DNA from: a virus
IMG/VR virus record: IMGVR_UViG_3300030390_001538
Location: 9,760 to 38,328 of that record
Direction: 5' to 3' (one strand)
DNA: 28,569 nt
The notes beneath the pieces were generated by a model. It searched no databases. It worked only from the letters and a program-made list of their open reading frames with translations, and was not told the DNA's origin. Position numbers and translations under genes: made by a program. Positions 1-6,634 of this stretch are shown one piece after another. Numbering within the stretch: position 1 is the first letter of the stretch; each line of letters begins with the position of its first letter.

Positions 1-273
1 GAATCTGGAGGAGAAACTTATTCATCAACACAAATTGGAACACAAAGTTATACTTACGTAGCTGGAGATCCTTTCGTACCTTACGCAGATACAGAAGCTT
101 TTGAAGCCGTAGTTATTGGGTGGTTAGAAGGATCACTAGATGTAGCTGCAATGCAAAGTAGCATAGCTGCAACTATAGCTCTTGAGATTGCACCAGTAAA
201 CGAAGACTTATACTTTACATGGCAAAATCCAACTCCACCGGTACCACCAGTAGAAGAGGAAGAAGAAGAATAG
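1..273 (+). CDS. small phage protein, C-terminal part (DUF7936-like)
   Basis: The window opens inside this gene; 90 residues are visible up to the TAG stop and the start lies upstream. The visible part has a 'PYADxxAFEAVVIGWLEG' helix-like stretch, then an alanine-rich amphipathic helix, a proline-rich segment (TPPVPPV) and a run of six glutamates at the end. From memory this resembles the small uncharacterised phage family DUF7936, whose members have a 'PYxDLTExxVxGW' segment and a Pro-rich or acidic end. That comparison was not checked by search. Function is unknown. It is the only intact reading frame here that ends in TAG. The next gene follows after about 110 bases that hold hairpins, so this may be the end of a transcription unit. 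Confidence 0.6.
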   Translation, partial: ESGGETYSSTQIGTQSYTYVAGDPFVPYADTEAFEAVVIGWLEGSLDVAAMQSSIAATIALEIAPVNEDLYFTWQNPTPPVPPVEEEEEE

Positions 274-280
274 GTAAATT

Positions 281-297
281 TCACTTAAAACAAGTGA
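281..297 (+). other. small inverted repeat downstream of first gene
   Basis: A perfect 6-bp stem (TCACTT / AAGTGA) with a 5-base loop (AAAAC) lies 8 bases after the TAG stop. It has no T-tract after it, so it is not a classical intrinsic terminator. It may be an RNA end-protecting hairpin or chance. Confidence 0.3.
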
Positions 298-310
298 TAA
301 TAAAAACTAA

Positions 311-348
311 GCATATGTCTGATTTTTTGGTTCGCCTCAGACTTATGT
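311..348 (+). terminator. hairpin with UUCG tetraloop, possible terminator or RNA-processing element
   Basis: The left arm CATATGTCTGA (312-322) pairs with TCAGACTTATG (337-347) over 11 positions with one T-T mismatch, and a G-U pair can extend the base. Inside, GG (329-330) and CC (335-336) can close a TTCG loop (331-334). That leaves six T residues (323-328) bulged on the left side. It lies between two genes, which fits a terminator or processing site. There is no T-tract after the hairpin, so simple rho-independent termination is not assured. Confidence 0.5.
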
Positions 349-386
349 AAACAACAGTGAGCCTTAATCCATTAAAAAAATATACA

Positions 387-836
387 ATGGGAAAATATTT
401 AAACATTAACACAACATTAACAGGAGTAACTCCATTAAGAATTTCTGACGTAGCTACAATAGCTAGTGCAAACGCAGGTGCTGGAGCAGCAAACGCTTCA
501 ACATTTACTCTTACTTACACAGACGGTGGAACAGCTGTTATTACTACTCAGCCAATTGGTGCTGCAGGAGCAACTAACAGAAGTATTCCTACAACAGCAG
601 CTCAAAGAGCAGCAGTGGTTAGAGCTTTATGGCAACAAGTAATTGCTGGTATCTCACAACCTTGGAATTTACCAATGGTAGGTGGTGAAGATCACGTTTA
701 CAGATTTACTACATCTCCATCGGCATCTCAACCAGCTACAGGAAGTTTAGCATCTAAATCATCTAGTGCTTTACTTGGAACTGACGCGGCAGGAGCTGTT
801 GGAAGCATGGCTTCTCTTGTGGCTTCTATAGCTTAA
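387..836 (+). CDS. hypothetical Ala/Thr-rich phage protein
   Basis: A 149-residue protein from the ATG at 387, preceded by an A-rich leader like those of its neighbours. A GTG at 357 would add ten residues (MSLNPLKKYT), but the ATG and its leader make 387 the better start. The protein starts MGKYLNIN, is rich in Ala, Thr, Ser and Gly, and its N-terminal half alternates like beta-strands. One tryptophan-containing segment (ALWQQVIAGISQPWN) lies in the middle and the tail is low in complexity. There is no signal peptide or membrane segment. Composition fits a small virion surface or decoration protein, but I do not recognise the family and assign no function. Confidence 0.7.
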   Translation: MGKYLNINTTLTGVTPLRISDVATIASANAGAGAANASTFTLTYTDGGTAVITTQPIGAAGATNRSIPTTAAQRAAVVRALWQQVIAGISQPWNLPMVGGEDHVYRFTTSPSASQPATGSLASKSSSALLGTDAAGAVGSMASLVASIA

Positions 837-871
837 TACCTTATTTTATTAACCAATAAATTTTAAAACCA

Positions 872-1162
872 ATGACCTTTTATTACCAGACTAGTTCGTG
901 GAATAGTCAACCACAACCAACGGAAGAAGCTATAAGTTTCTGGAAACATCTTGCAGAGAAAAAACACTGGAGAATAGTACAGTTACCAAATGGATTTTTT
1001 CAAACCGAGTACCAACAACCTGAAAAGGAAGATACTTGGATCGACGTAACCCGAAGAGAAACTCTTGAAGCAGCAGAGACAGCTATTGATTCGTCAATAG
1101 ATCACTATGCTAAAAAAGTAGATTTCTTAAAAGGACCAAAAGTCGTAAAAACCTTTAAATAA
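872..1162 (+). CDS. conserved hypothetical phage protein (96 aa)
   Basis: Starts at an ATG directly after the leader TTAAAACCA. The 96-residue product has a compact alpha/beta look: residues ~16-60 hold 'AISFWKHLAEKKHWRI' and 'LPNGFFQTEYQ', then 'WIDVTRRETLEAAETAID', and it ends in the basic 'GPKVVKTFK'. I recall very similar proteins in uncultured marine phages (the 'NGFYQTE...DVTRRET...GPKVVKTF' pattern), none with a known function. It sits 27 bases upstream of groEL and is probably co-transcribed with it. No catalytic motif is visible. Confidence 0.75.
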   Translation: MTFYYQTSSWNSQPQPTEEAISFWKHLAEKKHWRIVQLPNGFFQTEYQQPEKEDTWIDVTRRETLEAAETAIDSSIDHYAKKVDFLKGPKVVKTFK

Positions 1163-1189
1163 ATAAATCAAATTTAATCTAATCTAATT

Positions 1190-2740
1190 ATGTCAGACAA
1201 ACTTGTCAAGAATCTTAACTTCGGTAGCGATGCCAAAGATAAGATATTTAAAGGGATAGATAAACTCACAAAAGCTGTTAGCTCTACATTAGGAGCTAGC
1301 GGCAAATGTGTTATCCTTGAAGATGAATCCGGTAAACCAATCATTACAAAAGATGGTGTTACCGTTGCTAATTCAATAGTATTATATGATGCTGTTGAAA
1401 ACATGGGAGCAACTTTACTAAAAGAAGCTGCAAGAAAAACTGTAGAAGAAGCCGGAGACGGAACTACCACAGCAACAGTATTAGCACAAGCAATACTTAC
1501 GCATGCAAGCTCTAAAAATATTAATTCAAGAGAATTAAAACTAGGTATTAATACAGCTGTTAAAAAAGTTGTAAAATATCTTGAAGATAATTCCATCAAA
1601 GTTACAGGCGATATGATCGACCAAGTAGCCACAATTTCCTCAAATAACGATACTGAATTAGGTAAGCTAATCGGTGGAGCTTTCAAAAGTGTAGCAAATA
1701 CGGGAGTTGTAATGATGGAAGAATCTAAAGATATTGAGTCTTCAGTAGAAGTAGTTGATGGTATGCAATATCATAAACCATTAAAAGCTTTACATTTTGT
1801 TACAGATCAAAGTACTGGTGTTGCTGAATTAAATAATCCTTTAGTTTTAATTGTTGAATCACAAGTTGATAGTGTAAGAAAAATACAAGGTGTTTTAGAA
1901 TACGCTATTAAAAACAATGAATCATTATTAATTATTGCAGATCTTGATCCTCAAGTGTTAGCAGCAATAGCAATGAATAAAATAAAAGGTAATATAAAAG
2001 TATGTGTTGTCGATGCTCCTACATATGGTTTTACCAAAAAAGAAAAATTAGAAGATTTAGCAATGATGACAGGAGCTACTGTTATTAATGAAGATCTTGG
2101 AGATGATATGGATTTAATAGAACCTATACATTTAGGTAGAGCTAAAAAATCAATAAGTGGACAATATGATACTATAATACAAATAGAAAAAACTCCAGAT
2201 GGTGTTAAGGATATCATTAAAGAAATAAATGAAAAATTAGCCATAGAAAAAATTCCTGGATTTAAAATAGCATTAGAAAAAAGATTAGGATTATTAGCTG
2301 CTAAAGTAGCTATAGTTAAAGTTGGTGCTAATTCTGAAATTGAATTAAAAGAAAAAAGAGATAGAGTTGAAGACGCTATCTGTGCTACAAAAGCCGCAAT
2401 CAAAGAAGGTATTGTGTCTGGTGGAGGAATTGCTCTACTAAACGCTTCTTCATCTATCAAAGCTGAGTCTGAAGCAGAGCAAACGCTTCTAGACGCTATT
2501 AATGCTCCTTTTAAGACAATATTAGATAATGCTGGTATATTAGATTATACATTACCTAAAATTAAAGGAGAAGGATTAGATGTGGTTACAGGAAATATGG
2601 TAAATATGATTAACAATGGTATTATTGATCCGTTGTTAGTTACAAAAAGTGCGCTTTTAAATGCGGCTTCAGTAGCAACTACTATTTTGTCAACAGATTG
2701 TATAATTAATAATATAAGAGTACATGAAGGCAATAGGTAA
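1190..2740 (+). CDS. groEL: phage-encoded chaperonin GroEL (Cpn60)
   Basis: Full-length 516-residue group I chaperonin, an ATP-driven ring that folds proteins in the cytoplasm. ATP-site signatures are intact: TLGASGK (33-39), TKDG with D55, GDGTTTATVLAQAI from 89 with D90, and GGG (411-413). RVEDA keeps the aspartate (D395) equivalent to E. coli D398, needed for ATP hydrolysis. The apical domain spans roughly 190-360. Compared by eye with E. coli GroEL, it lacks the GGM-repeat tail, ending at VHEGNR. It has a seven-residue deletion before 'INAPFKTI', and the ring-ring contact residues R452 and E461 become K442 and L451. The hinge pair G374-G375 is A371-K372. Apical Y199 and Y203 become L198 and H202, while F204 is kept. 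Its end overlaps groES by 17 bases. Likely clients are capsid or other virion proteins (inference). Confidence 0.97.
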   Translation: MSDKLVKNLNFGSDAKDKIFKGIDKLTKAVSSTLGASGKCVILEDESGKPIITKDGVTVANSIVLYDAVENMGATLLKEAARKTVEEAGDGTTTATVLAQAILTHASSKNINSRELKLGINTAVKKVVKYLEDNSIKVTGDMIDQVATISSNNDTELGKLIGGAFKSVANTGVVMMEESKDIESSVEVVDGMQYHKPLKALHFVTDQSTGVAELNNPLVLIVESQVDSVRKIQGVLEYAIKNNESLLIIADLDPQVLAAIAMNKIKGNIKVCVVDAPTYGFTKKEKLEDLAMMTGATVINEDLGDDMDLIEPIHLGRAKKSISGQYDTIIQIEKTPDGVKDIIKEINEKLAIEKIPGFKIALEKRLGLLAAKVAIVKVGANSEIELKEKRDRVEDAICATKAAIKEGIVSGGGIALLNASSSIKAESEAEQTLLDAINAPFKTILDNAGILDYTLPKIKGEGLDVVTGNMVNMINNGIIDPLLVTKSALLNAASVATTILSTDCIINNIRVHEGNR

Positions 2741-2984
2741 TAATTTAATAATAAAAAAAATAGAAGAGCAAAATCAGTCTACAAAAGGTGGATTGCTTTT
2801 GACTGAAAAACAAAGAGAAGATGTAAGATTTCAAAAAGCCGAAGTTATTCAAGTAGGTGATGGAGTTGTAGCAGTTAAAAATAAAGATATTATATATTTT
2901 GATAAATCTGCTTCTCATAGAATAGAAATAAATAAAGAACCTTATCACGTTATTCGACAAGAAAACGTTGTCGTTGTTTTATGA
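2724..2984 (+). CDS. groES: phage-encoded co-chaperonin GroES (Cpn10)
   Basis: An 86-residue Cpn10-type lid for the GroEL ring. The N-terminus 'MKAIGNNLIIKKIEE' matches the GroES 'PLxDRVIVKR' strand. The mobile loop (about 15-32) carries GGLLL at 22-26, corresponding to GGIVL of E. coli GroES, the segment that docks on the GroEL apical domain. The roof region is short: 'VIQVGDGVVAVKNKDIIYF' replaces a longer stretch, and the C-terminal strand 'YHVIRQENVVVVL' matches 'EVLIMSESDILAIVE'. It is about ten residues shorter than bacterial GroES. The gene overlaps groEL by 17 bases in another frame, which points to translational coupling, and its stop overlaps the next start (ATGA). T4 gp31 is a precedent for a phage lid protein, but here the phage supplies the ring as well. 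Confidence 0.9.
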   Translation: MKAIGNNLIIKKIEEQNQSTKGGLLLTEKQREDVRFQKAEVIQVGDGVVAVKNKDIIYFDKSASHRIEINKEPYHVIRQENVVVVL

Positions 2985-3427
2985 AAAAGCTATCAGCAAG
3001 AGAGTTAAAAGATTTAAACTTGCTAAAACATTATCGGATAATTCGTAAATGGGCTTGTAAAAACAACGACTTAAATGACGCAGATCTTGAGTTATTAATT
3101 TATTTTGATTGTATGGATCTTTTTACTAAGCATGATTTTGAAATAGGTACATATTCTTATAGTTGGGATAATAGGCGCTGGAACAGATTATTAAAAGAAG
3201 AGTGGATTGTTATATGGAGACATAGAAACAGAACAACTCAAAAATATAATATATATAAAGTTTCATTTAAGTGCAAGCAACTTATAAGTAGAATGTATCG
3301 AATCATGTTAGGTGAAGATGATATACCGTCTAGTGAAAGAAGAAATAAACTAATTAAAGGAGATAGTTATACAGACAAAGTACTGACACAAGCTATCTAT
3401 AATGTAAATAAAGATAAACAAAGATGA
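2981..3427 (+). CDS. conserved phage protein, possible winged-helix DNA-binding fold
   Basis: A 148-residue basic protein whose ATG overlaps the groES stop (ATGA), so it is translated in the chaperonin operon. Helices are likely at 6-30 ('ELKDLNLLKHYRIIRKWA') and 36-50 ('DADLELLIYFDCMDLFTK'). A segment rich in Trp and Arg follows: 'YSWDNRRWNRLLKEEWIV', then a hairpin-like 'WRHRNRTTQKYNIYKVSF'. This helix-helix-helix-hairpin pattern looks like MarR/PadR-type winged helices. I recall close relatives in marine Bacteroidota phages without assigned function. It could be a late-gene regulator, but no operator is visible, so the regulatory role is only a suggestion. Confidence 0.75.
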   Translation: MKKLSARELKDLNLLKHYRIIRKWACKNNDLNDADLELLIYFDCMDLFTKHDFEIGTYSYSWDNRRWNRLLKEEWIVIWRHRNRTTQKYNIYKVSFKCKQLISRMYRIMLGEDDIPSSERRNKLIKGDSYTDKVLTQAIYNVNKDKQR

Positions 3428-3831
3428 GTAATAGTCCAGTAAATTTTTTAGGTTTAGCAGCAGGCGCCGCTGGTTTAATGGCAGGTAGAAAAGCCAAAAA
3501 AAGTAGAGGCAAAATAAAAAAAAGAGTTTCTAAATTAGAAAATCAAATAGAAGCTATACAAAGAAAAGAAAACGGTACTGATATGCCTCAGGATCAAACT
3601 GTAGCAGCACAACCATTAGAAATGGAAACGCAAGCAGAAACTATGGATGAAAATCAACCATCTTTAGCGCAGCAAATGGTTAGAGGAGGTATGAATCAAA
3701 ATTCAAACCTTGCTTTATCAACTATAGCATCACCATTTAGTCCAAGCACACAGCAAGCAGCTGGTGGAATGTTTGGAGCACAAGTACCAGGTTCTTTTGA
3801 TAGAGACATGGGAGAAGAAGATACATATTAA
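3424..3831 (+). CDS. small virion-like protein with Gly/Ala N-terminus, RKAKK and coiled coil
   Basis: A 135-residue protein coupled to the previous gene by ATGA. Residues 1-22 ('NFLGLAAGAAGLMAGRKAKK') form a short hydrophobic Gly/Ala stretch ending in a basic cluster. A basic coiled-coil helix follows (about 23-48, 'GKIKKRVSKLENQIEAIQ'). The rest is Gln/Met-rich, disordered and ends acidic (GEEDTY). The same start layout is seen in the protein at 25122, a probable internal virion protein. It may be membrane-interacting or carried in the virion. There is no catalytic motif and the function is unknown. Confidence 0.7.
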   Translation: MSNSPVNFLGLAAGAAGLMAGRKAKKSRGKIKKRVSKLENQIEAIQRKENGTDMPQDQTVAAQPLEMETQAETMDENQPSLAQQMVRGGMNQNSNLALSTIASPFSPSTQQAAGGMFGAQVPGSFDRDMGEEDTY

Positions 3832-3851
3832 AAAAAAATAAATAAACAATT

Positions 3852-4061
3852 ATGATTGAAGACAAAGCACATAGTCACGCATCCAAAAGTAAAGGAGAAG
3901 ACATAGGTATAGTAGGTGAGTCACAAATTTGGGACGGACCATTAGATCAAGCAGGTAGATTACATGGAGAAGGTTCTAGTAGTGGAGCAAAAGGAATGAA
4001 ATTAAAAATGGCAGCTGTTCCATATAGAGCAGGAGCAATAACACAAATAGCAAAAGGATAA
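3852..4061 (+). CDS. hypothetical small phage protein (69 aa)
   Basis: A 69-residue Gly/Ser/Lys-rich protein with the leader AAATAAATAAACAATT before the ATG, typical for this genome. It contains 'GIVGESQIWDGPLDQAGRL' and 'GMKLKMAAVPYRAGAITQ', with no membrane segment. It lies between two low-complexity proteins in a run of small virion-associated genes. I do not recognise the family. Confidence 0.6.
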   Translation: MIEDKAHSHASKSKGEDIGIVGESQIWDGPLDQAGRLHGEGSSSGAKGMKLKMAAVPYRAGAITQIAKG

Positions 4062-4063
4062 TC

Positions 4064-4699
4064 ATGGCTTACAAACAAAAATACAAAGGTCTATCAAGAA
4101 TGGGCAAAGGTTTTTCATTAACTATAAATGAAAAAGATTTAAATAGCGAAAAATCTGCATCGTCACAACCAAGCGCTTCAATAGGTGTTGAAGGTCAAGG
4201 CGGTAAAGATTATGAAAACTTACCAAGAGACGCTAAAAATCCAGAAGGACAAGGTGGTATTGATTATGAGGCTAAAGATTATAAGCCAAAAAAACAATCT
4301 CCGTTAAATGCTGTAGGTGCTCACAGTATGAAATCTAGCGATTATGCAAGTCATTTAGCTAGTAGTAAAGAACATAAAACCCCATCAGACAAAGTTATAG
4401 CTAAAAGAAAAAAAGAAGGTAAAAAAGTAACTGGACATATTTCTGATAAACAACCTACTAATACTCCTCCTAAAGATGGCATGTCTAGAAAATCAGGTTC
4501 TTATTTATCTGATGCTGATGTAGTAAGAAAACAAAAAAAGGCAGATAAAAAATTTAGTAAAGTTAGTGCTAAAAATTCTGATAAAAAAAATCTTAGAAAA
4601 GCTAAAGCTGGTTTAAAAGCTGAAAAGCAAATAAGAGACAAAAAAAAGAAAGGCTTTGATAAATTTATTGAGTTGAAGCGTGATTTTAAGAAAAATTAA
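4064..4699 (+). CDS. basic low-complexity protein with GLSR/SPLN/GMSR motifs
   Basis: A 211-residue, very lysine-rich and mostly disordered protein. It starts MAYKQKYKGLSRMGKG, closely like the start of the protein at 6066 (MAYKQSFGLSR). Inside are 'EGQGGKDYE' and 'EGQGGIDYE' (a short internal repeat), 'KKQSPLN' (codons near 4291-4310) and 'KDGMSRKSG' (near 4471-4499). The C-terminal third is a highly charged helix ('KAEKQIRDKKKKGFDKFIE'). The charge suggests a DNA-binding or internal head protein, but this rests on composition only. It starts two bases after the previous stop. Confidence 0.7.
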   Translation: MAYKQKYKGLSRMGKGFSLTINEKDLNSEKSASSQPSASIGVEGQGGKDYENLPRDAKNPEGQGGIDYEAKDYKPKKQSPLNAVGAHSMKSSDYASHLASSKEHKTPSDKVIAKRKKEGKKVTGHISDKQPTNTPPKDGMSRKSGSYLSDADVVRKQKKADKKFSKVSAKNSDKKNLRKAKAGLKAEKQIRDKKKKGFDKFIELKRDFKKN

Positions 4700-5532
4700 T
4701 ATTGCAAGAACAAAATAAAAAAAAATGATAATAAATACAAGCTCATATACTAGCGCAATACCGGTAGCTCCTAGTGACACTATAAATATACCGGGACCTA
4801 CAATTAGACTTAGTAGAGCTACTACAGCTACAACACCAGACGGTACGCTTAATCAATTAATTGATACAGGTGCTACTTTTACTTCTACGGTTTCTAGAGG
4901 TATGGTTGTATATAATATGTTTGCTACAATTGCTTCTGGAATAAATGCTCCTTCAGTTGCTACAATTGTGCAAGTTATTAATGATACTACGTTATTACTT
5001 TCTGCTAATATATTTCCATTTGCAGGAGGAACAGCTGTCTCAGCATATAAAATTTATGATGCTAACGAAGTGTCTCCTCCTGGAGCACAATTATATGTAG
5101 GAACTGCTGGTAACGTATACGTAGAAACTGTTAACGGAGATTTAGTATTTATTGAAGATGTACCAGCTGGTGATATACTACCGGTTGTTGTACAAAAAGT
5201 ATTAGTTGGTGCTGCTGCTGCTGGTGGTCAACCAAACACATTAACTACAGCAGGAAAATTAACAGCATTTATATAACATAAAAAAAAAACAAACAATGAG
5301 TTACTCAGGAAATCACCCAAGATTTAGTAAAAAGAAAGACGAAAGTTACGATGCAAGCAAAGCTTATGATAAAGATTTATCAAGCAAAGCTAGAATGCAT
5401 TATTTAGAAAACGATATAGCAGACCACAAAGGTATGTCAAGATATGGTAAACATAAAGAATCACCAGCTAGTAATTACAGCGTAGAAAAAGGTTCACATT
5501 CACACCCACACAAAGATGGTATGTCTAGAATG
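4471..5532 (+). repeat. direct repeat encoding KDGMSR in two neighbouring genes
   Basis: The sequence AAAGATGGYATGTCTAGAA occurs near 4472-4490 (Y = C) and near 5512-5530 (Y = T), in phase with the KDGMSR motif of two different proteins. Shorter copies of ATGTCTAGAA recur near 5660, and TCTCCGTTAAA near 4299 and 6105 encodes SPLN. The near-identity at base level points to recent duplication or conversion between these genes. Confidence 0.55.
4725..5276 (+). CDS. virion spike-base/decoration-like protein
   Basis: A 183-residue beta-rich protein without charged low-complexity sequence, unlike its neighbours. Residues about 15-115 are an Ala/Thr/Ile-rich strand region. The C-terminal ~60 residues include 'GAQLYVGTAGNVYVETVNG' and 'GDILPVVVQKVLVGA'. 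These resemble the C-terminal pattern I recall in small phage and gene-transfer-agent spike-base proteins ('ALYVGxxGDVxVxTxxGDxVTFxxVxAGxxLPVxVxRV'). It is therefore probably a virion surface or spike-base component. The assignment rests on remembered pattern only. It has a typical A-rich leader (AAAATAAAAAAAA) before the ATG. Confidence 0.65.
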   Translation: MIINTSSYTSAIPVAPSDTINIPGPTIRLSRATTATTPDGTLNQLIDTGATFTSTVSRGMVVYNMFATIASGINAPSVATIVQVINDTTLLLSANIFPFAGGTAVSAYKIYDANEVSPPGAQLYVGTAGNVYVETVNGDLVFIEDVPAGDILPVVVQKVLVGAAAAGGQPNTLTTAGKLTAFI

Positions 5533-6066
5533 TCACCATTAAACAACTCTGAAATGTACTTAAAAGGTATGGCAGGATCTATGAATAGAAAAGGTATGAA
5601 AGGAGATTCTTATTCTGTACCAGCTGAAAAACTAGGTAGCATACAAAAATCAGAAGGTATGTCTAGAAAAGCATCTCCACTTAATGACATGAACCATAAA
5701 GAAATGTCTAAAAAAGAATTACATCAACATGGAATGGTTAAGCATCCAGCTAAAAATCCAAACGCAGGAAAAGATGGTTTAGAGGGTATAGCAGGTAAAA
5801 AAACACCAAGCAAGAAAAAAATAACACCATCAGAAGGGCCATCTAGAAAAATATCTGCTAAACGCGCCGCAAGAAAAGTTGCTAAAGGAAAAGGAACAAT
5901 GTCATATAAAATAGGTGGAAAAGGACCAGACAACGCACCTGGAGGAAAAAACAATAAAGGAACCTATAGAAGAAGTAAAGGAACTAAAACCGTTTCGTTT
6001 ACTAAAAGTGGTAAAAAAGGAACCATAGAAGTATTAGATCAAGGAAAAGGTAGAGAAGTTAGATAA
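5296..6066 (+). CDS. basic low-complexity protein with repeated GMSR(x)SPLN motif
   Basis: A 256-residue lysine/serine/glycine-rich protein, disordered except possibly the end. The motif occurs several times: 'HKGMSRYGK' (near 5431), 'KDGMSRMSPLNN' (near 5515-5545), 'EGMSRKASPLND' (near 5655-5688), and a divergent 'EGPSRKIS' (near 5831). Methionine is frequent. The last ~60 residues ('GTMSYKIGGKGPDN', then 'SFTKSGKKGTIEVLD') look more structured. The start follows a strong A-rich leader. The stop overlaps the next ATG (TAATG). It is probably a virion or assembly-associated protein that binds something through the repeated motif; the function is unknown. Confidence 0.7.
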   Translation: MSYSGNHPRFSKKKDESYDASKAYDKDLSSKARMHYLENDIADHKGMSRYGKHKESPASNYSVEKGSHSHPHKDGMSRMSPLNNSEMYLKGMAGSMNRKGMKGDSYSVPAEKLGSIQKSEGMSRKASPLNDMNHKEMSKKELHQHGMVKHPAKNPNAGKDGLEGIAGKKTPSKKKITPSEGPSRKISAKRAARKVAKGKGTMSYKIGGKGPDNAPGGKNNKGTYRRSKGTKTVSFTKSGKKGTIEVLDQGKGREVR

Positions 6067-6632
6067 TGGCTTATAAGCAAAGTTTTGGTCTTAGTAGATC
6101 TAAATCTCCGTTAAACAACGAGGAAAAAAGTCTATATGATAAAAACTTTCCTAACGCACAAAAATTAACTGGAAGGCAAAGAAGTTTAATTGACTTAAAT
6201 AACGAAAAAGCTAAAAATGAATTATCAACTAGCAAAAAAGTTACAAATCAATTATCAACTAACACTGATAAGTTTTTAGCACCAAAACCTGGTGTTAATG
6301 TTTTAGGTTCTGCAAAAAAAGAACTGCTAAAAAAAGGTTTAAAAACAGGTATATTAGGAAAAACATTAAGAACAGGCGCAAAAATTGCAAGCAGAATAAA
6401 CCCTGCTGCTTTGTTAGCCGAAGCTCTTTTATCACCTATGAAAGCTTACGGTGGAGGACAAAAACAAAGTTTTGAATTTGATGATTTTAAAGAAGATCTT
6501 AAAAAAGAAAAAAGACTCAACAGAATACAAGGTATGACTAAAAAACAAATATCTGAAAGCGATGCTATGTATAATCTAAAAAATAAACCAGTTTACGGTA
6601 AACCACCTTCACAATTAAAACAAGGTAGATAA
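6066..6632 (+). CDS. hypothetical protein with N-terminal GLSR..SPLN motif
   Basis: A 188-residue protein beginning MAYKQSFGLSRSKSPLNN, a near match to the start of the protein at 4064, with the SPLN motif joined to the GLSR motif. Residues 40-85 are a Lys/Asn/Ser-rich linker. About 80-125 hold a more hydrophobic stretch ('GILGKTLRTGAKIASRINP', 'AALLAEALLSP') that could be an amphipathic, membrane-leaning helix. A charged tail follows. It is coupled to the preceding gene by TAATG. It may be an internal virion protein; I do not recognise a family. Confidence 0.7.
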   Translation: MAYKQSFGLSRSKSPLNNEEKSLYDKNFPNAQKLTGRQRSLIDLNNEKAKNELSTSKKVTNQLSTNTDKFLAPKPGVNVLGSAKKELLKKGLKTGILGKTLRTGAKIASRINPAALLAEALLSPMKAYGGGQKQSFEFDDFKEDLKKEKRLNRIQGMTKKQISESDAMYNLKNKPVYGKPPSQLKQGR

Positions 6633-6634
6633 TT

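Noticed and set aside
357-386. GTG start at 357 for the 149-residue protein
   Set aside because: It overlaps the flank of the hairpin region and adds only ten residues; the ATG at 387 has an A-rich leader like other genes here.
1174-2733. Open frames on the - strand across groEL (1174-1686, 1951-2460, 2545-2733)
   Set aside because: They lie opposite a clearly conserved chaperonin gene, have no recognisable protein pattern, and all supported genes run on the + strand.
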